Origin: Psychrobacillus sp044762855
Lineage (GTDB): Bacteria; Bacillota; Bacilli; Bacillales_A; Planococcaceae
Length of the DNA stretch: 64,000 nt
Assembly (NCBI RefSeq): GCF_044762855.1
Contig: NZ_JBIWFB010000001.1
Location: forward strand, 1,116,001 to 1,180,000
Direction of reading: 5' to 3'
How positions within the stretch are numbered: position 1 is the stretch's first letter; the number at the start of each line of letters is the position of its first letter. This document shows, piece after piece, positions 52,545 through 60,365 of this stretch. The notes beneath the pieces are model-generated. The model worked only from the letters and a program-made list of their open reading frames with translations, made no database searches and was not told where the DNA came from. A program made the translations under genes and the position numbers.

Positions 52545-53651
52545 GTGGATCTTTTGTCAAAAAAGAAATTATTAATCGTTGATGATTCTGCGTTTATGCG
52601 TAAGCTGATCGGTGACTTTTTCAAGGACAGTCAGGTAATTGAAGTGGTTGGAATCGCACGTAACGGGAAAGATGCCATTCGAAAAATAAAAGCATTGAAA
52701 CCGGATGTTGTGACGCTTGACGTCGAAATGCCTGAAATGAACGGCTTGGATGCACTGAAACAAATAATGACAGAAACGCCTGTTGCGGTAGTAATGTTGT
52801 CTAGTACGACGCAAAAAGGTACGGAAATCACGCTTCAAGCAATGGGACATGGTGCAGTGGACTTTGTCGCTAAGCCAAGTGGGACAATTTCCTTAGATTT
52901 ACATAAGATTAAAGACGAACTAGTAGCAAAGGTAGAAAACGCGGCGAATATTTCTATTAGCAAATTAAATAAAGTACCGCCAAAAGTTGTAGCCACAACT
53001 TCTATCTTGCCCGAAAGAAAAACAGAAGTAAAAGAAACAATCAGTCCAAAAAGAGTGAGCAATTGGAATAAAGCAACTAAGAAAATGGTGTTGATTGGTA
53101 CTTCTACAGGAGGACCTCGAGCTTTGCAAGAAGTGATTACAAAGCTGCCAAAAGACATGCAAGCTCCCGTGCTTATAGTACAACATATGCCAGCAGGATT
53201 CACTAAATCTTTAGCTGAAAGACTCAATCAATTAGCTGAAATAGAAGTGAAAGAAGCAGAAAATGGCGATATTATTCGGAATGGTCATGCCTATATTGCT
53301 CCTGGGGGATACCATATGAAAATTCATAAAATAGGGAGCACTTATAGCATTTTATTAGATAAAGAAGAGGCCCCACGTGCAGGACATAGACCCGCTGTAG
53401 ATGTGCTATTTGAAAATAATAGCCACTATAATGATTTCGATAAAATCGCCGTTATTATGACTGGAATGGGTTCGGATGGTTCCAAAGGGCTTGTGCAACT
53501 GAAGAAAAATGGAAATGTAGTAGCCATTGCGGAATCGGCAGACTCTTGCATTGTATATGGTATGCCTAAAGCGGCAGTGGAAACAAAGTTAGTAAACGAA
53601 GTAGTAGAATTAGAAAATATCGCAAAAGCGATCATACACTATTTACCTTAA
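52545..53651 (+). CDS. cheB: Chemotaxis protein-glutamate methylesterase CheB
   Basis: CheB demethylates and deamidates chemoreceptors for adaptation. The 368-residue protein has an N-terminal receiver domain (LLIVDDSAFMRKL, VTLDVEMPEMNG). A linker and a C-terminal esterase domain follow, with the Ser motif GTSTGGPRALQ, the His motif VQHMPAGFTKSLAERL and Asp in MTGMGSDGSKGL. GTG 52545 is used, about ten bases after GGAGGT. Confidence 0.95.
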   Translation: MDLLSKKKLLIVDDSAFMRKLIGDFFKDSQVIEVVGIARNGKDAIRKIKALKPDVVTLDVEMPEMNGLDALKQIMTETPVAVVMLSSTTQKGTEITLQAMGHGAVDFVAKPSGTISLDLHKIKDELVAKVENAANISISKLNKVPPKVVATTSILPERKTEVKETISPKRVSNWNKATKKMVLIGTSTGGPRALQEVITKLPKDMQAPVLIVQHMPAGFTKSLAERLNQLAEIEVKEAENGDIIRNGHAYIAPGGYHMKIHKIGSTYSILLDKEEAPRAGHRPAVDVLFENNSHYNDFDKIAVIMTGMGSDGSKGLVQLKKNGNVVAIAESADSCIVYGMPKAAVETKLVNEVVELENIAKAIIHYLP

Positions 53652-53664
53652 GGAGTGTTAATGA

Positions 53665-55722
53665 ATGGATACAAGTCAATATTTAGAAATGTTTATCGAA
53701 GAGAGTAAAGAACATTTACAAGCTTGTAATGAACACTTATTAGAACTGGAAAAAAATCCGGAAGATATAGCTATTGTCAATGAAGTCTTTCGTTCGGCGC
53801 ATACGTTAAAAGGGATGTCCGCTACGATGGGATACGAAGATATTGCAAATTTAACGCATAAAATGGAAAATGTACTAGACGAAATAAGAAATAATCGTTT
53901 GCATGTAACAGCCGATTTACTAGATGTTGTTTTTACTGCAGTTGATCAGTTAGAAGAAATGGTCCTAGATATTGCGGCTGGAGGAAACGGAAAATTAGAT
54001 GTAGCTGATACGGTTCAAAAACTGCATGCGATTGAAATAGGCGAGGAAGTACCTGTAGCAGCAACTACTATAGATGAGCCTGTTGCGATCGAAGCAACAA
54101 CAGGGGATAACTGGTTGTCGTATGATGATTATGAATTGACGGTCATCCAACAATCATTAGAGCAAGATTATCAAACATACGAAATTTCCGTTAAATTACG
54201 AGAAGATTGTTTATTAAAAGCAGCGCGTGTTTATATGGTTTTTGAACTGTTAGAAAAAATGGGAGATGTGATTAAATCTTCACCGTCAGTGGAAAAGCTA
54301 GAGGCAGAAGATTTTGATGAAGTTTTCTATATCGCACTTGTTACTACTGAGCCAAAAGACGATGTACAAAAGAAACTGATGAAAGTTTCAGAAGTTACAG
54401 AAGTAGTTGTTCAGCCTGTCACACTCGAGCAACTTAAAATTCGTCAACAAGATGAAATTAGCATCGTAGAAAAAGCAGAGCCAGTAGTTGTCCAACCGGA
54501 CGAGCCAAAGCTTCAGGTAGTAGAATCAAAACCAGAGAAAAAAGAAAAATCCGCTTCTACAAAAGGGGCTTCCAATAGTAAAACAATCCGAGTAAATATT
54601 GAACGATTAGATGTGCTAATGAATTTATTTGAAGAGTTAGTCATTGATCGTGGTCGATTGCAGTCTATTTCGGAAGATTTAAGAAACGCTGAATTAGACG
54701 AGACAGTGGAACGGATGTCACGTATAACAGGAGATCTTCAAAATATCATTCTAAATATGCGAATGGTGCCTGTAGAAACAGTATTTAACCGATTCCCACG
54801 AATGGTAAGACAATTAGCAAGAGACTTAAATAAGAAAATTAACTTAGAAGTAATTGGAGCGGAAACGGAATTAGATCGTACGGTAATTGATGAAATAGGA
54901 GATCCACTCGTTCACTTAATTCGTAATTCACTCGATCATGGAATAGAAAGTCCAGAAATCAGAAAAGCAAAAGGCAAACCTGAAGAAGGTACGGTCGTAC
55001 TTCGTGCGTATCATAGTGGGAACCATGTTTTTATCGAAATTGAAGATGATGGAGCAGGGATTAATCGTGAGAAAGTACTGAAGAAAGCAATTTCTAGAGG
55101 TATTGTCAGTGAAGAACTTGCTGCTACTTTAACAGATAAACAAGTGGCGGAACTTATTTTATCTTCCGGTTTTTCTACGGCTGAAGTCATTTCCGATGTG
55201 TCTGGACGTGGAGTAGGATTGGATGTTGTGAAAACAACGATTGAATCACTTGGCGGAACGATGGATATTACTTCAACAGAAGGAAAAGGATCTTTATTCT
55301 CTATCCAATTGCCATTAACATTGTCTATTATTTCGGTTATGTTAGTAGAACTTGGCGAAGAAATATACGCTGTTCCTCTTTCCTCGATTATTGAAACAGC
55401 GATAATTCGTTCATCGGATATCTTAAATGCGCACAATCAAAAGGTAATTGATTTCCGTGGAAAAGTAGTGCCATTAGTATTTTTAGAAGATGTATTTGAG
55501 CTGCCGAGAGAAAGTACAGCAGAAGAATTCCATTCAGTAGTCCTAGTTCGAAAAGGGGATAAATTAGCTGGACTTGTCGTAGATTCGTTTATTGGACAGC
55601 AAGAAGTGGTACTAAAGTCGTTAGGAACATATTTAACAAGTGCGTTTGCTATTTCAGGGGCAACTATTTTAGGAAACGGAAAAGTAGCATTAATCGTAGA
55701 TTGTAATGCATTGATCATATAA
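53665..55722 (+). CDS. cheA: Chemotaxis histidine kinase CheA
   Basis: CheA phosphorylates CheY and CheB in response to receptor state. The 685-residue protein has all five domains. P1 carries His46 (RSAHTLKGMSATMG), P2 lies at about residues 150-250, and P3 dimerisation at about 310-370 follows an acidic, Lys-rich linker. The P4 ATPase has LVHLIRNSLDHGIE and the G box DVSGRGVGLDVV. P5 is CheW-like at the C-terminus. ATG 53665 follows AAGGAG. Confidence 0.97.
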   Translation: MDTSQYLEMFIEESKEHLQACNEHLLELEKNPEDIAIVNEVFRSAHTLKGMSATMGYEDIANLTHKMENVLDEIRNNRLHVTADLLDVVFTAVDQLEEMVLDIAAGGNGKLDVADTVQKLHAIEIGEEVPVAATTIDEPVAIEATTGDNWLSYDDYELTVIQQSLEQDYQTYEISVKLREDCLLKAARVYMVFELLEKMGDVIKSSPSVEKLEAEDFDEVFYIALVTTEPKDDVQKKLMKVSEVTEVVVQPVTLEQLKIRQQDEISIVEKAEPVVVQPDEPKLQVVESKPEKKEKSASTKGASNSKTIRVNIERLDVLMNLFEELVIDRGRLQSISEDLRNAELDETVERMSRITGDLQNIILNMRMVPVETVFNRFPRMVRQLARDLNKKINLEVIGAETELDRTVIDEIGDPLVHLIRNSLDHGIESPEIRKAKGKPEEGTVVLRAYHSGNHVFIEIEDDGAGINREKVLKKAISRGIVSEELAATLTDKQVAELILSSGFSTAEVISDVSGRGVGLDVVKTTIESLGGTMDITSTEGKGSLFSIQLPLTLSIISVMLVELGEEIYAVPLSSIIETAIIRSSDILNAHNQKVIDFRGKVVPLVFLEDVFELPRESTAEEFHSVVLVRKGDKLAGLVVDSFIGQQEVVLKSLGTYLTSAFAISGATILGNGKVALIVDCNALII

Positions 55723-55754
55723 AAGTTGATCTTTTAGAAAGGATGCGAAGCGAT

Positions 55755-56210
55755 ATGACAGAAACAGTAGACGTTCAAAATTTAAAAGTAGTTGTTTTTC
55801 AATTAGCAAATAAAGAATATGTTATTCCCGTCACACATGTACAAGGAATTGAAAAATTTACGCATATAACAAGAGTACCAAAAACCCCTTCTTATGTTAA
55901 AGGAGTTATCAATTTAAGAGGAGTTGTTACTCCGATTATAGATTTGAAAAATCGGTTAAGACTTGGTGAAAGCGAATTAAATGAATCTTCCCGAATTATT
56001 ATTATTACGTTAGAAGATATGGATGTAGGAGTTATCGTCGATTCTGCAAATGATGTATTAGACATTCCAATGGATTCAATAGAACCACAACCCGAAGTAG
56101 TAGGCGGATTAGAAGAAGATTATATTGCTGGTGTTGCGAAATTAGGCAGCCGCTTATTGATATTGCTGCATATGCATCTCGTATTAAACCCGATAAAGTC
56201 AGGTGTTTAA
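55755..56210 (+). CDS. cheW: Chemotaxis coupling protein CheW
   Basis: CheW links CheA to chemoreceptors. The 151-residue SH3-like protein shows KVVVFQLANKEYVIPVTHVQGIEKF, then VKGVINLRGVVTPIIDLKNRL. An in-frame ATG at 55743 abuts the ribosome site GAAAGGA, so ATG 55755 is preferred. It lies 32 bp after cheA and 3 bp before cheC. Confidence 0.95.
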   Translation: MTETVDVQNLKVVVFQLANKEYVIPVTHVQGIEKFTHITRVPKTPSYVKGVINLRGVVTPIIDLKNRLRLGESELNESSRIIIITLEDMDVGVIVDSANDVLDIPMDSIEPQPEVVGGLEEDYIAGVAKLGSRLLILLHMHLVLNPIKSGV

Positions 56211-56213
56211 TAC

Positions 56214-56843
56214 ATGTATGAAAAAAAGATTACTTCCATGCATTTAGATGTTTTAAAAGAAATAGGAAATATCGGGGCTGCGCATGCAGCTACCGCACTT
56301 TCAACATTATTAAACAAAAAAATAGATATGAAAGTGCCAAAAGTAGAAATGGTTTCTTTCGATGACATGATGGATTTAGCGGGAGGTCCAGAAAACGTTG
56401 TTGCTGGTATCTACCTAAGAATTGAGGGAGATGTAACGGGGAGTATGTTTTTTATACTGCCTGTCGAGCAAGCTAATCGATTTATTCGGGCCTTGGTGCA
56501 AGATAGTAGTCTGGATTTTCAAACGGGAGAAGTTTCAGAGCTTGGTGCATCTGCCATGCAAGAATTAGGAAATATTCTTTCTGGATCATATTTATCTGCA
56601 TTATCTGATTTTACGAGTCTCAAAATTTACCCTACAGTACCTGCATTAAGTGTAGATATGGTAGGGGCTATCGTTAGTTTTGGTTTAGTGGAAGTTTCTC
56701 ACGTGAGTGATTATGTAATCGTTATTGACACAGCAATCACGGAGGAAAGTAAGCCGGACGGAGAAAGTGTAAAAGGACATTTCTTCTTGTTGCCTGATCC
56801 GGATTCATTTGATGCTATTTTCACTGCTTTAGGAGTATTTTAG
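56214..56843 (+). CDS. cheC: CheY-P phosphatase CheC
   Basis: CheC dephosphorylates CheY-P and is stimulated by CheD, forming an adaptation loop. The 209-residue protein has two phosphatase motifs, LKEIGNIGAAHAATAL near the N-terminus and AMQELGNILSGSYLSAL in the middle. It lacks the SpoA domain found in FliY. Length matches B. subtilis CheC (209). The ribosome site is weak, so coupling to cheW is likely. Confidence 0.95.
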   Translation: MYEKKITSMHLDVLKEIGNIGAAHAATALSTLLNKKIDMKVPKVEMVSFDDMMDLAGGPENVVAGIYLRIEGDVTGSMFFILPVEQANRFIRALVQDSSLDFQTGEVSELGASAMQELGNILSGSYLSALSDFTSLKIYPTVPALSVDMVGAIVSFGLVEVSHVSDYVIVIDTAITEESKPDGESVKGHFFLLPDPDSFDAIFTALGVF

Positions 56844-56844
56844 T

Positions 56845-57342
56845 ATGGTAGCAATTGGCCAAGTAGTGAAAGTCGGAATAGCAGATATGAACACAGTAAA
56901 AGCCCCAAATACGATACGTACCTCTGGGCTTGGTTCATGTGTTGGCGTTGTCTTATATGATGAAAGATCTCAAATTGCTGGATTAGTTCATGTAATGCTA
57001 CCAGATTCTAGTTTAGGAAGAACTGAAACAATTAATATTGCTAAATTTGCTGATACCGGTATTCCTGCTATGATTGAACAGCTTAAATTAGAAGGGATAC
57101 AACCTTTTAGATTGCGCGCGAAAATTGCGGGCGGTGCGCAAATGTTCCAATTTACATCGGGAAAAGATACGATGCGGATTGGACCTAGAAATGTAGCAGC
57201 AGTAAAAGAATATTTAAAAAAATATTCCATACCCATTGTTTCCGAAGATACAGGTGGTAATAGTGGAAGAACAATAGAATTTAATCCATCTACAAATCTA
57301 TTAAATATTCGAACGGTAAACCAAGGAGTGAGAGATATTTGA
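56845..57342 (+). CDS. cheD: Chemoreceptor glutamine deamidase CheD
   Basis: CheD deamidates receptors and activates CheC. The 165-residue protein has the catalytic Cys in LGSCVGVVLYD and the catalytic His in GLVHVMLPDS. Further conserved blocks are IAGGAQMF and IGPRNVAAVKEYL. ATG 56845 lies one base after cheC, with AGGAG inside the end of cheC. It overlaps the next gene by one base. Confidence 0.96.
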   Translation: MVAIGQVVKVGIADMNTVKAPNTIRTSGLGSCVGVVLYDERSQIAGLVHVMLPDSSLGRTETINIAKFADTGIPAMIEQLKLEGIQPFRLRAKIAGGAQMFQFTSGKDTMRIGPRNVAAVKEYLKKYSIPIVSEDTGGNSGRTIEFNPSTNLLNIRTVNQGVRDI

Positions 57343-57632
57343 TGGTCGGCACTATTCTTTCTAACTTTTGGGTTGCCCTTATAGCATTTAGTGCATACTT
57401 TTTCTTCTCATATCCTTTTTTGAATGGAAAAAGTATATTGTGGAACGCAAGTATGCTAGCTTTGTTATTTTTTATATTAACGTTTGTCGCCAGGGCAATT
57501 ATCGCATTTATCATGGCAGATCCGGTGAGCAAGGAAGAAGAATCCATTACTGTTTCAGCGAAAGAAGTAGTTGAGGAGGAGCCTTCCTCGGAGGAACTTG
57601 CGAAAATTGTCAAATCTATGTTAAATGAGTAG
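57342..57632 (+). CDS. Small two-span membrane protein of the fla/che operon
   Basis: I do not recognise this gene. The 96-residue product has two hydrophobic spans (about residues 7-25 and 35-60) connected by a short loop. An acidic C-terminal tail (SKEEESITVSAKEVVEEEPSSEEL) follows. It starts at ATG 57342 in a TGATG overlap with cheD, so it is translated as part of the operon. B. subtilis has no equivalent between cheD and sigD. A terminator follows directly. Confidence 0.8.
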   Translation: MVGTILSNFWVALIAFSAYFFFSYPFLNGKSILWNASMLALLFFILTFVARAIIAFIMADPVSKEEESITVSAKEVVEEEPSSEELAKIVKSMLNE

Positions 57633-57640
57633 TAAAAGTA

Positions 57641-57671
57641 GGGGATGTCGATAGTTTCGGCTCCCCTTTTT
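57641..57671 (+). terminator. Terminator between the cheD-linked gene and sigD
   Basis: GGGGA (57641-57645) pairs with TCCCC (57662-57666), with CGA/TCG pairing inside, and five T residues follow. The stem is short but the position is clear. It implies that part or most of the operon transcript stops before sigD. Confidence 0.7.
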
Positions 57672-57682
57672 GTGTAGAAATT

Positions 57683-57691
57683 TGATATAAT
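57683..57691 (+). promoter_or_regulatory. Extended -10 promoter for sigD
   Basis: TGATATAAT contains a consensus -10 (TATAAT, 57686-57691) with a TGn extension. No good -35 is present. It lies 39 bp before the sigD start and just after a terminator. Confidence 0.55.
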
Positions 57692-57729
57692 ATACATATT
57701 CACTAGATATATTGGAGAGGAGGGTAATA

Positions 57730-58503
57730 GTGGCAAAAGATAATTCGACAGATGAACAACTCCTTTGGAAGAAATGGATAGAAAGTAAAGATTCAGAGGC
57801 CGGAGACTTACTCATACGAAAGTATACGCCCCTAGTTACCTATCATGTTCAGCGTATTGGCGCAAGCATCCCTAAAAATATATCGAGAGACGAACTGAAA
57901 AGCCTAGGTATGATGGGTCTATTTGATGCGCTTAACAAATTTGATTATTCGAGAGAGTTAAAGTTTGATACGTATGCATCTTTCCGTGTTCGCGGTGCGA
58001 TTATAGATGGTTTACGAAAAGAAGATTGGCTTCCAAGATCCTCTCGTGAAAAGGCGAAGAGATTAGAGACCAAAATTGAAGAACTGGAACAACGATTATT
58101 AAGGCATGCTACCGCCGAAGAAATAGCGGATTATGTCGAAATGCCAGTAGACGACGTATACCAAACGGTTCAGGAACATTTTTTCTCAAATGTTTTGTCT
58201 ATTGATGAACAATTACAAGATAATGAAGAAGTAGATGCGAAGTCATTTGTAATAAGAGACGATGCGCAAAAAACACCGGAGCAGCAAATGGTGAAAGAAG
58301 AATTACTTCGTGATCTTGCAGGACAAATTCAACAATTAAATGAAAATGAACAGTTAGTTTTGAGTTTGTTTTACACAGAAGAGCTAACATTAACGGTAAT
58401 CGGTGAAATGCTTGGACTTTCAACTTCTAGAATTTCGCAAATTCATTCAAAAGCTTTGTTCAAATTAAGAAAACTACTAGCTAGTGAAATGATGAATGCG
58501 TAA
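57730..58503 (+). CDS. sigD: RNA polymerase sigma factor SigD (FliA)
   Basis: SigD directs transcription of filament, stator, autolysin and chemoreceptor genes. The 257-residue protein has region 2 (LGMMGLFDALNKFDYSRELKFDTYASFRVRGAIIDGLRKEDWLPRS), region 3 and region 4. Region 4 carries LTLTVIGEMLGLSTSRISQIHSKALFKLR. GTG 57730 follows AGGAGGG at correct spacing; TTG 57712 precedes that site. Unlike in B. subtilis, a terminator and a likely private promoter precede it. Confidence 0.96.
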   Translation: MAKDNSTDEQLLWKKWIESKDSEAGDLLIRKYTPLVTYHVQRIGASIPKNISRDELKSLGMMGLFDALNKFDYSRELKFDTYASFRVRGAIIDGLRKEDWLPRSSREKAKRLETKIEELEQRLLRHATAEEIADYVEMPVDDVYQTVQEHFFSNVLSIDEQLQDNEEVDAKSFVIRDDAQKTPEQQMVKEELLRDLAGQIQQLNENEQLVLSLFYTEELTLTVIGEMLGLSTSRISQIHSKALFKLRKLLASEMMNA

Positions 58504-58552
58504 AAAAGGTTAGACGAATCATACAATGGAAAATAAAAATGCATGCTCACAG

Positions 58553-58712
58553 TTTAGGGATTATGCGTCTTAGCGACCGCTGTGATTTTCGCTACAGGCC
58601 GGACGCTTTCCGTGGGGTGAGTGATGAGCCTTCACCGCCGCTTAGGCGTACGTTGTGAAGTCTCATCTTACTCACTTGATCCCTTCGGAGTCGCCACCCT
58701 GCAGCGAAAATC
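58553..58712 (+). repeat. Dispersed intergenic repeat, copy B
   Basis: It has the same orientation and flank as copy A. TTTAGGGATTATGCGTC is followed by the core 58584-58712, which begins GATTTTCGCTACAG and ends CTGCAGCGAAAATC. The middle is more diverged than between copies A and C. It lies 49 bp after the sigD stop. Confidence 0.85.
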
Positions 58713-58969
58713 AATGGTAAAAACTGACTTATCGTGTTCTCGTATTAACAATAAATGGTTGAACGAGCCAATTTCCACAGTGTGCGTGACAATCACAACT
58801 CCGAACATTTCAATGCACACCCCGAAAGAGAAAACATGGCAGCTTAACACGACAACCCCAGTCTATCCGATACTAGCTTGCGTGCTCAGGTGGCTTTATA
58901 ACGTATTGTTCCAATAATATATAGAAATTATAGTCGTCCCACCCTAAGTAAACTTGCTGATTTAAGAAT

Positions 58970-59060
58970 TTAGTTGCTTTCATCGGCTATTTGATTGCTC
59001 TCAAGATGATTTGATTGCTTTCAGACTGGAATTGGTTGCTTTCAATGATAGTTGGTTGCT
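58970..59060 (-). repeat. Phased array of AGYAAYCAA on the minus strand (5 units)
   Basis: On the + strand TTRRTTGCT occurs at 58970, 58991, 59011, 59032 and 59052 (spacings 21, 20, 21, 20). It is the reverse complement of the array at 16418-16488 and lies at the same distance from its repeat copy. A decayed sixth unit may lie near 58950. Confidence 0.85.
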
Positions 59061-59150
59061 CTAAGACATTTACTGGATGAAATAGACCCATAAAATGTAG
59101 GAAGCTTTGTTATTTGCAAGCAAATATTGAATAAGCAAGTGATTTCCATT

Positions 59151-59320
59151 GATTTTCGCTGCAAGCGTCGACTCCAGCCGGATAAGTGAGCAAAATGAGA
59201 CATCTCAGGCGTACGCCTAAGCGGCGGGGATGGCTCATCGCTTACCCGGCGGAAAGCGTACGATTGCAGCGAAAATCTTAGCGGCCACCTAATAGGGCTT
59301 TAAGACGTATTTTCCCTAAA
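59151..59320 (-). repeat. Dispersed intergenic repeat, copy C (inverted)
   Basis: This copy is in the opposite orientation to A and B. The core 59151-59276 has GATTTTCGCTGCA and TGCAGCGAAAATC ends. Its flank TTTAGGGAAAATACGTC (minus strand, from 59320) includes about 16 extra bases compared with A and B. Over the core it is closer to copy A than to copy B. Confidence 0.85.
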
Positions 59321-59414
59321 ATGCAATGTTATAAGTTACTTTTTAAATGGTTATTAAATTTGCGGCTTAAACCAATTAGTATTTTATTTTACTTTGTTAA
59401 AGGAGCGATTCGCG

Positions 59415-59717
59415 ATGAGTTTAAAAGGTGTGGAACTTCAAATTGCTATTCCGAAAACATTTGACGCTGGTAAAGTCCAAGAGCAACTGCAACAGCAGAG
59501 TTCGGTAAACCAAGCAAATGCACAAGCAGCTTCTGAGAGACAACTAGAAAAAAATAGAGAAACTGTCTTAGAATCGAACCATACAACGGAAGCGAATCTC
59601 GACAACAAAGAAAGAGAACAAGCAGAACACGAACAAAAAAAACGACAACAACAAGAACAAGAAATGAATAAGGCAAAACATCCTTTTAAAGGGAACTTTG
59701 TGGATTTTAGTGGATAG
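59415..59717 (+). CDS. Small Gln/Glu-rich protein, flagellar-locus associated
   Basis: The function is unknown. The 100-residue product begins MSLKGVELQIAIPKTFDAGK, a pattern I recall from short Bacillales proteins found near sigD. It continues as a highly charged Gln/Glu/Lys-rich helix (about residues 20-85) and ends HPFKGNFVDFSG. It is probably soluble and has no signal peptide. ATG 59415 follows AAAGGAG; ATG 59394 upstream is rejected. It lies 9 bp before the SwrB-like gene, so the two form a unit. Confidence 0.85.
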   Translation: MSLKGVELQIAIPKTFDAGKVQEQLQQQSSVNQANAQAASERQLEKNRETVLESNHTTEANLDNKEREQAEHEQKKRQQQEQEMNKAKHPFKGNFVDFSG

Positions 59718-59726
59718 GAGCAGGTT

Positions 59727-60212
59727 ATGACGTCTATCATTCTAGTCATACTATTTTTACTTCAAATAATCAGTTTTTACTTCATTGCTTTACTACATGC
59801 AAAACTTGCTAAATTTAACAATATGGAACATAAACAATCGCAAATCTTAGCCGAAATGGAAGACTCTTTCAGTGCATATATAGCCGAAATAAAAGATGAA
59901 AATGATAGACTTTTACAAGAGCTAAATAACACCAATCATGTTGTAGCGGCAACGACAGAGTTTGTAAAGGAAATAGAAAAGGATGAAAAAGTAGCGCCAG
60001 TTCCTTTCGAACTTCCCAAAACATTTGTCTCCAAACATCGTGTAGCCAATAGTTATAGTAAAACAGCAACGATAACAGAAAAAAAAGAACCTGTTACGAT
60101 AAAAGAAAAAGTTTTTTTCTATGATAACGAAGGTAAAAGTATCGATGAAATTGCGAAGATGCTACAAATAGGCAAAACAGAAGTAGAGCTTTTCTTAAAG
60201 TTTAAACATTAA
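59727..60212 (+). CDS. swrB: SwrB (YlxL)-like membrane protein
   Basis: SwrB promotes flagellar export-gate activation and swarming in B. subtilis, where it follows sigD. The 161-residue product has one N-terminal membrane span (about residues 3-25), a coiled coil (about 30-75) and a variable linker. The C-terminal segment GKSIDEIAKMLQIGKTEVELFLKF resembles the SwrB tail. Assignment rests on architecture and position rather than full similarity. Confidence 0.75.
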   Translation: MTSIILVILFLLQIISFYFIALLHAKLAKFNNMEHKQSQILAEMEDSFSAYIAEIKDENDRLLQELNNTNHVVAATTEFVKEIEKDEKVAPVPFELPKTFVSKHRVANSYSKTATITEKKEPVTIKEKVFFYDNEGKSIDEIAKMLQIGKTEVELFLKFKH

Positions 60213-60217
60213 AATAG

Positions 60218-60246
60218 TTGAAAGTATGAAAAATGTATGGTATATT
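60218..60246 (+). promoter_or_regulatory. rpsB promoter (extended -10)
   Basis: TTGAAA (60218-60223), a 17-bp spacer and TATATT (60241-60246) with a TGn extension (60238-60240) form a strong SigA promoter. The leader would be about 113 nt. Confidence 0.75.
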
Positions 60247-60267
60247 ACAATACGGTATGAATACACA

Positions 60268-60335
60268 CGCAGTTCGGATGGATTTAGCAGGTGCTCTTTT
60301 ACTAAAAGAGTGGCTAAAGAAAAATGATGACTGCG
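60268..60335 (+). promoter_or_regulatory. Candidate structured leader of rpsB
   Basis: Three nested helices can form. P1 is CGCAGT/ACTGCG (60268-60273 with 60330-60335). P2 is TTTAGC/GCTAAA (60283-60288 with 60313-60318). P3 is CTCTTTT/AAAAGAG (60294-60300 with 60304-60310). The element ends 17 bases before the ribosome site CCAGGAGG. It resembles a ribosomal-protein autoregulatory leader; the ligand S2 is inferred. Confidence 0.6.
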
Positions 60336-60365
60336 GAAGACTAAACCAAACCAGGAGGAATAATC

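Larger units (their letters stand above)
58504..59414. other. Gene-free repeat region downstream of sigD
   Basis: These 911 bp contain dispersed repeat copy B (58553-58712), about 250 bp of unassigned sequence with a GTGTGC/GCACAC pairing, a five-unit TTGRTTGCT array (58970-59060) and the sequence CATTTACTGGAT (59067-59078). Inverted repeat copy C follows (59151-59320). The frame at 58621-58917 runs through copy B and is not a gene. The ribosome site of the next gene is at the right edge. Confidence 0.7.

Noticed and set aside
58621..58917. Plus-strand 98-residue frame after sigD
   Set aside because: It starts inside dispersed repeat copy B and continues through unassigned DNA, with no ribosome site and no recognisable domain.
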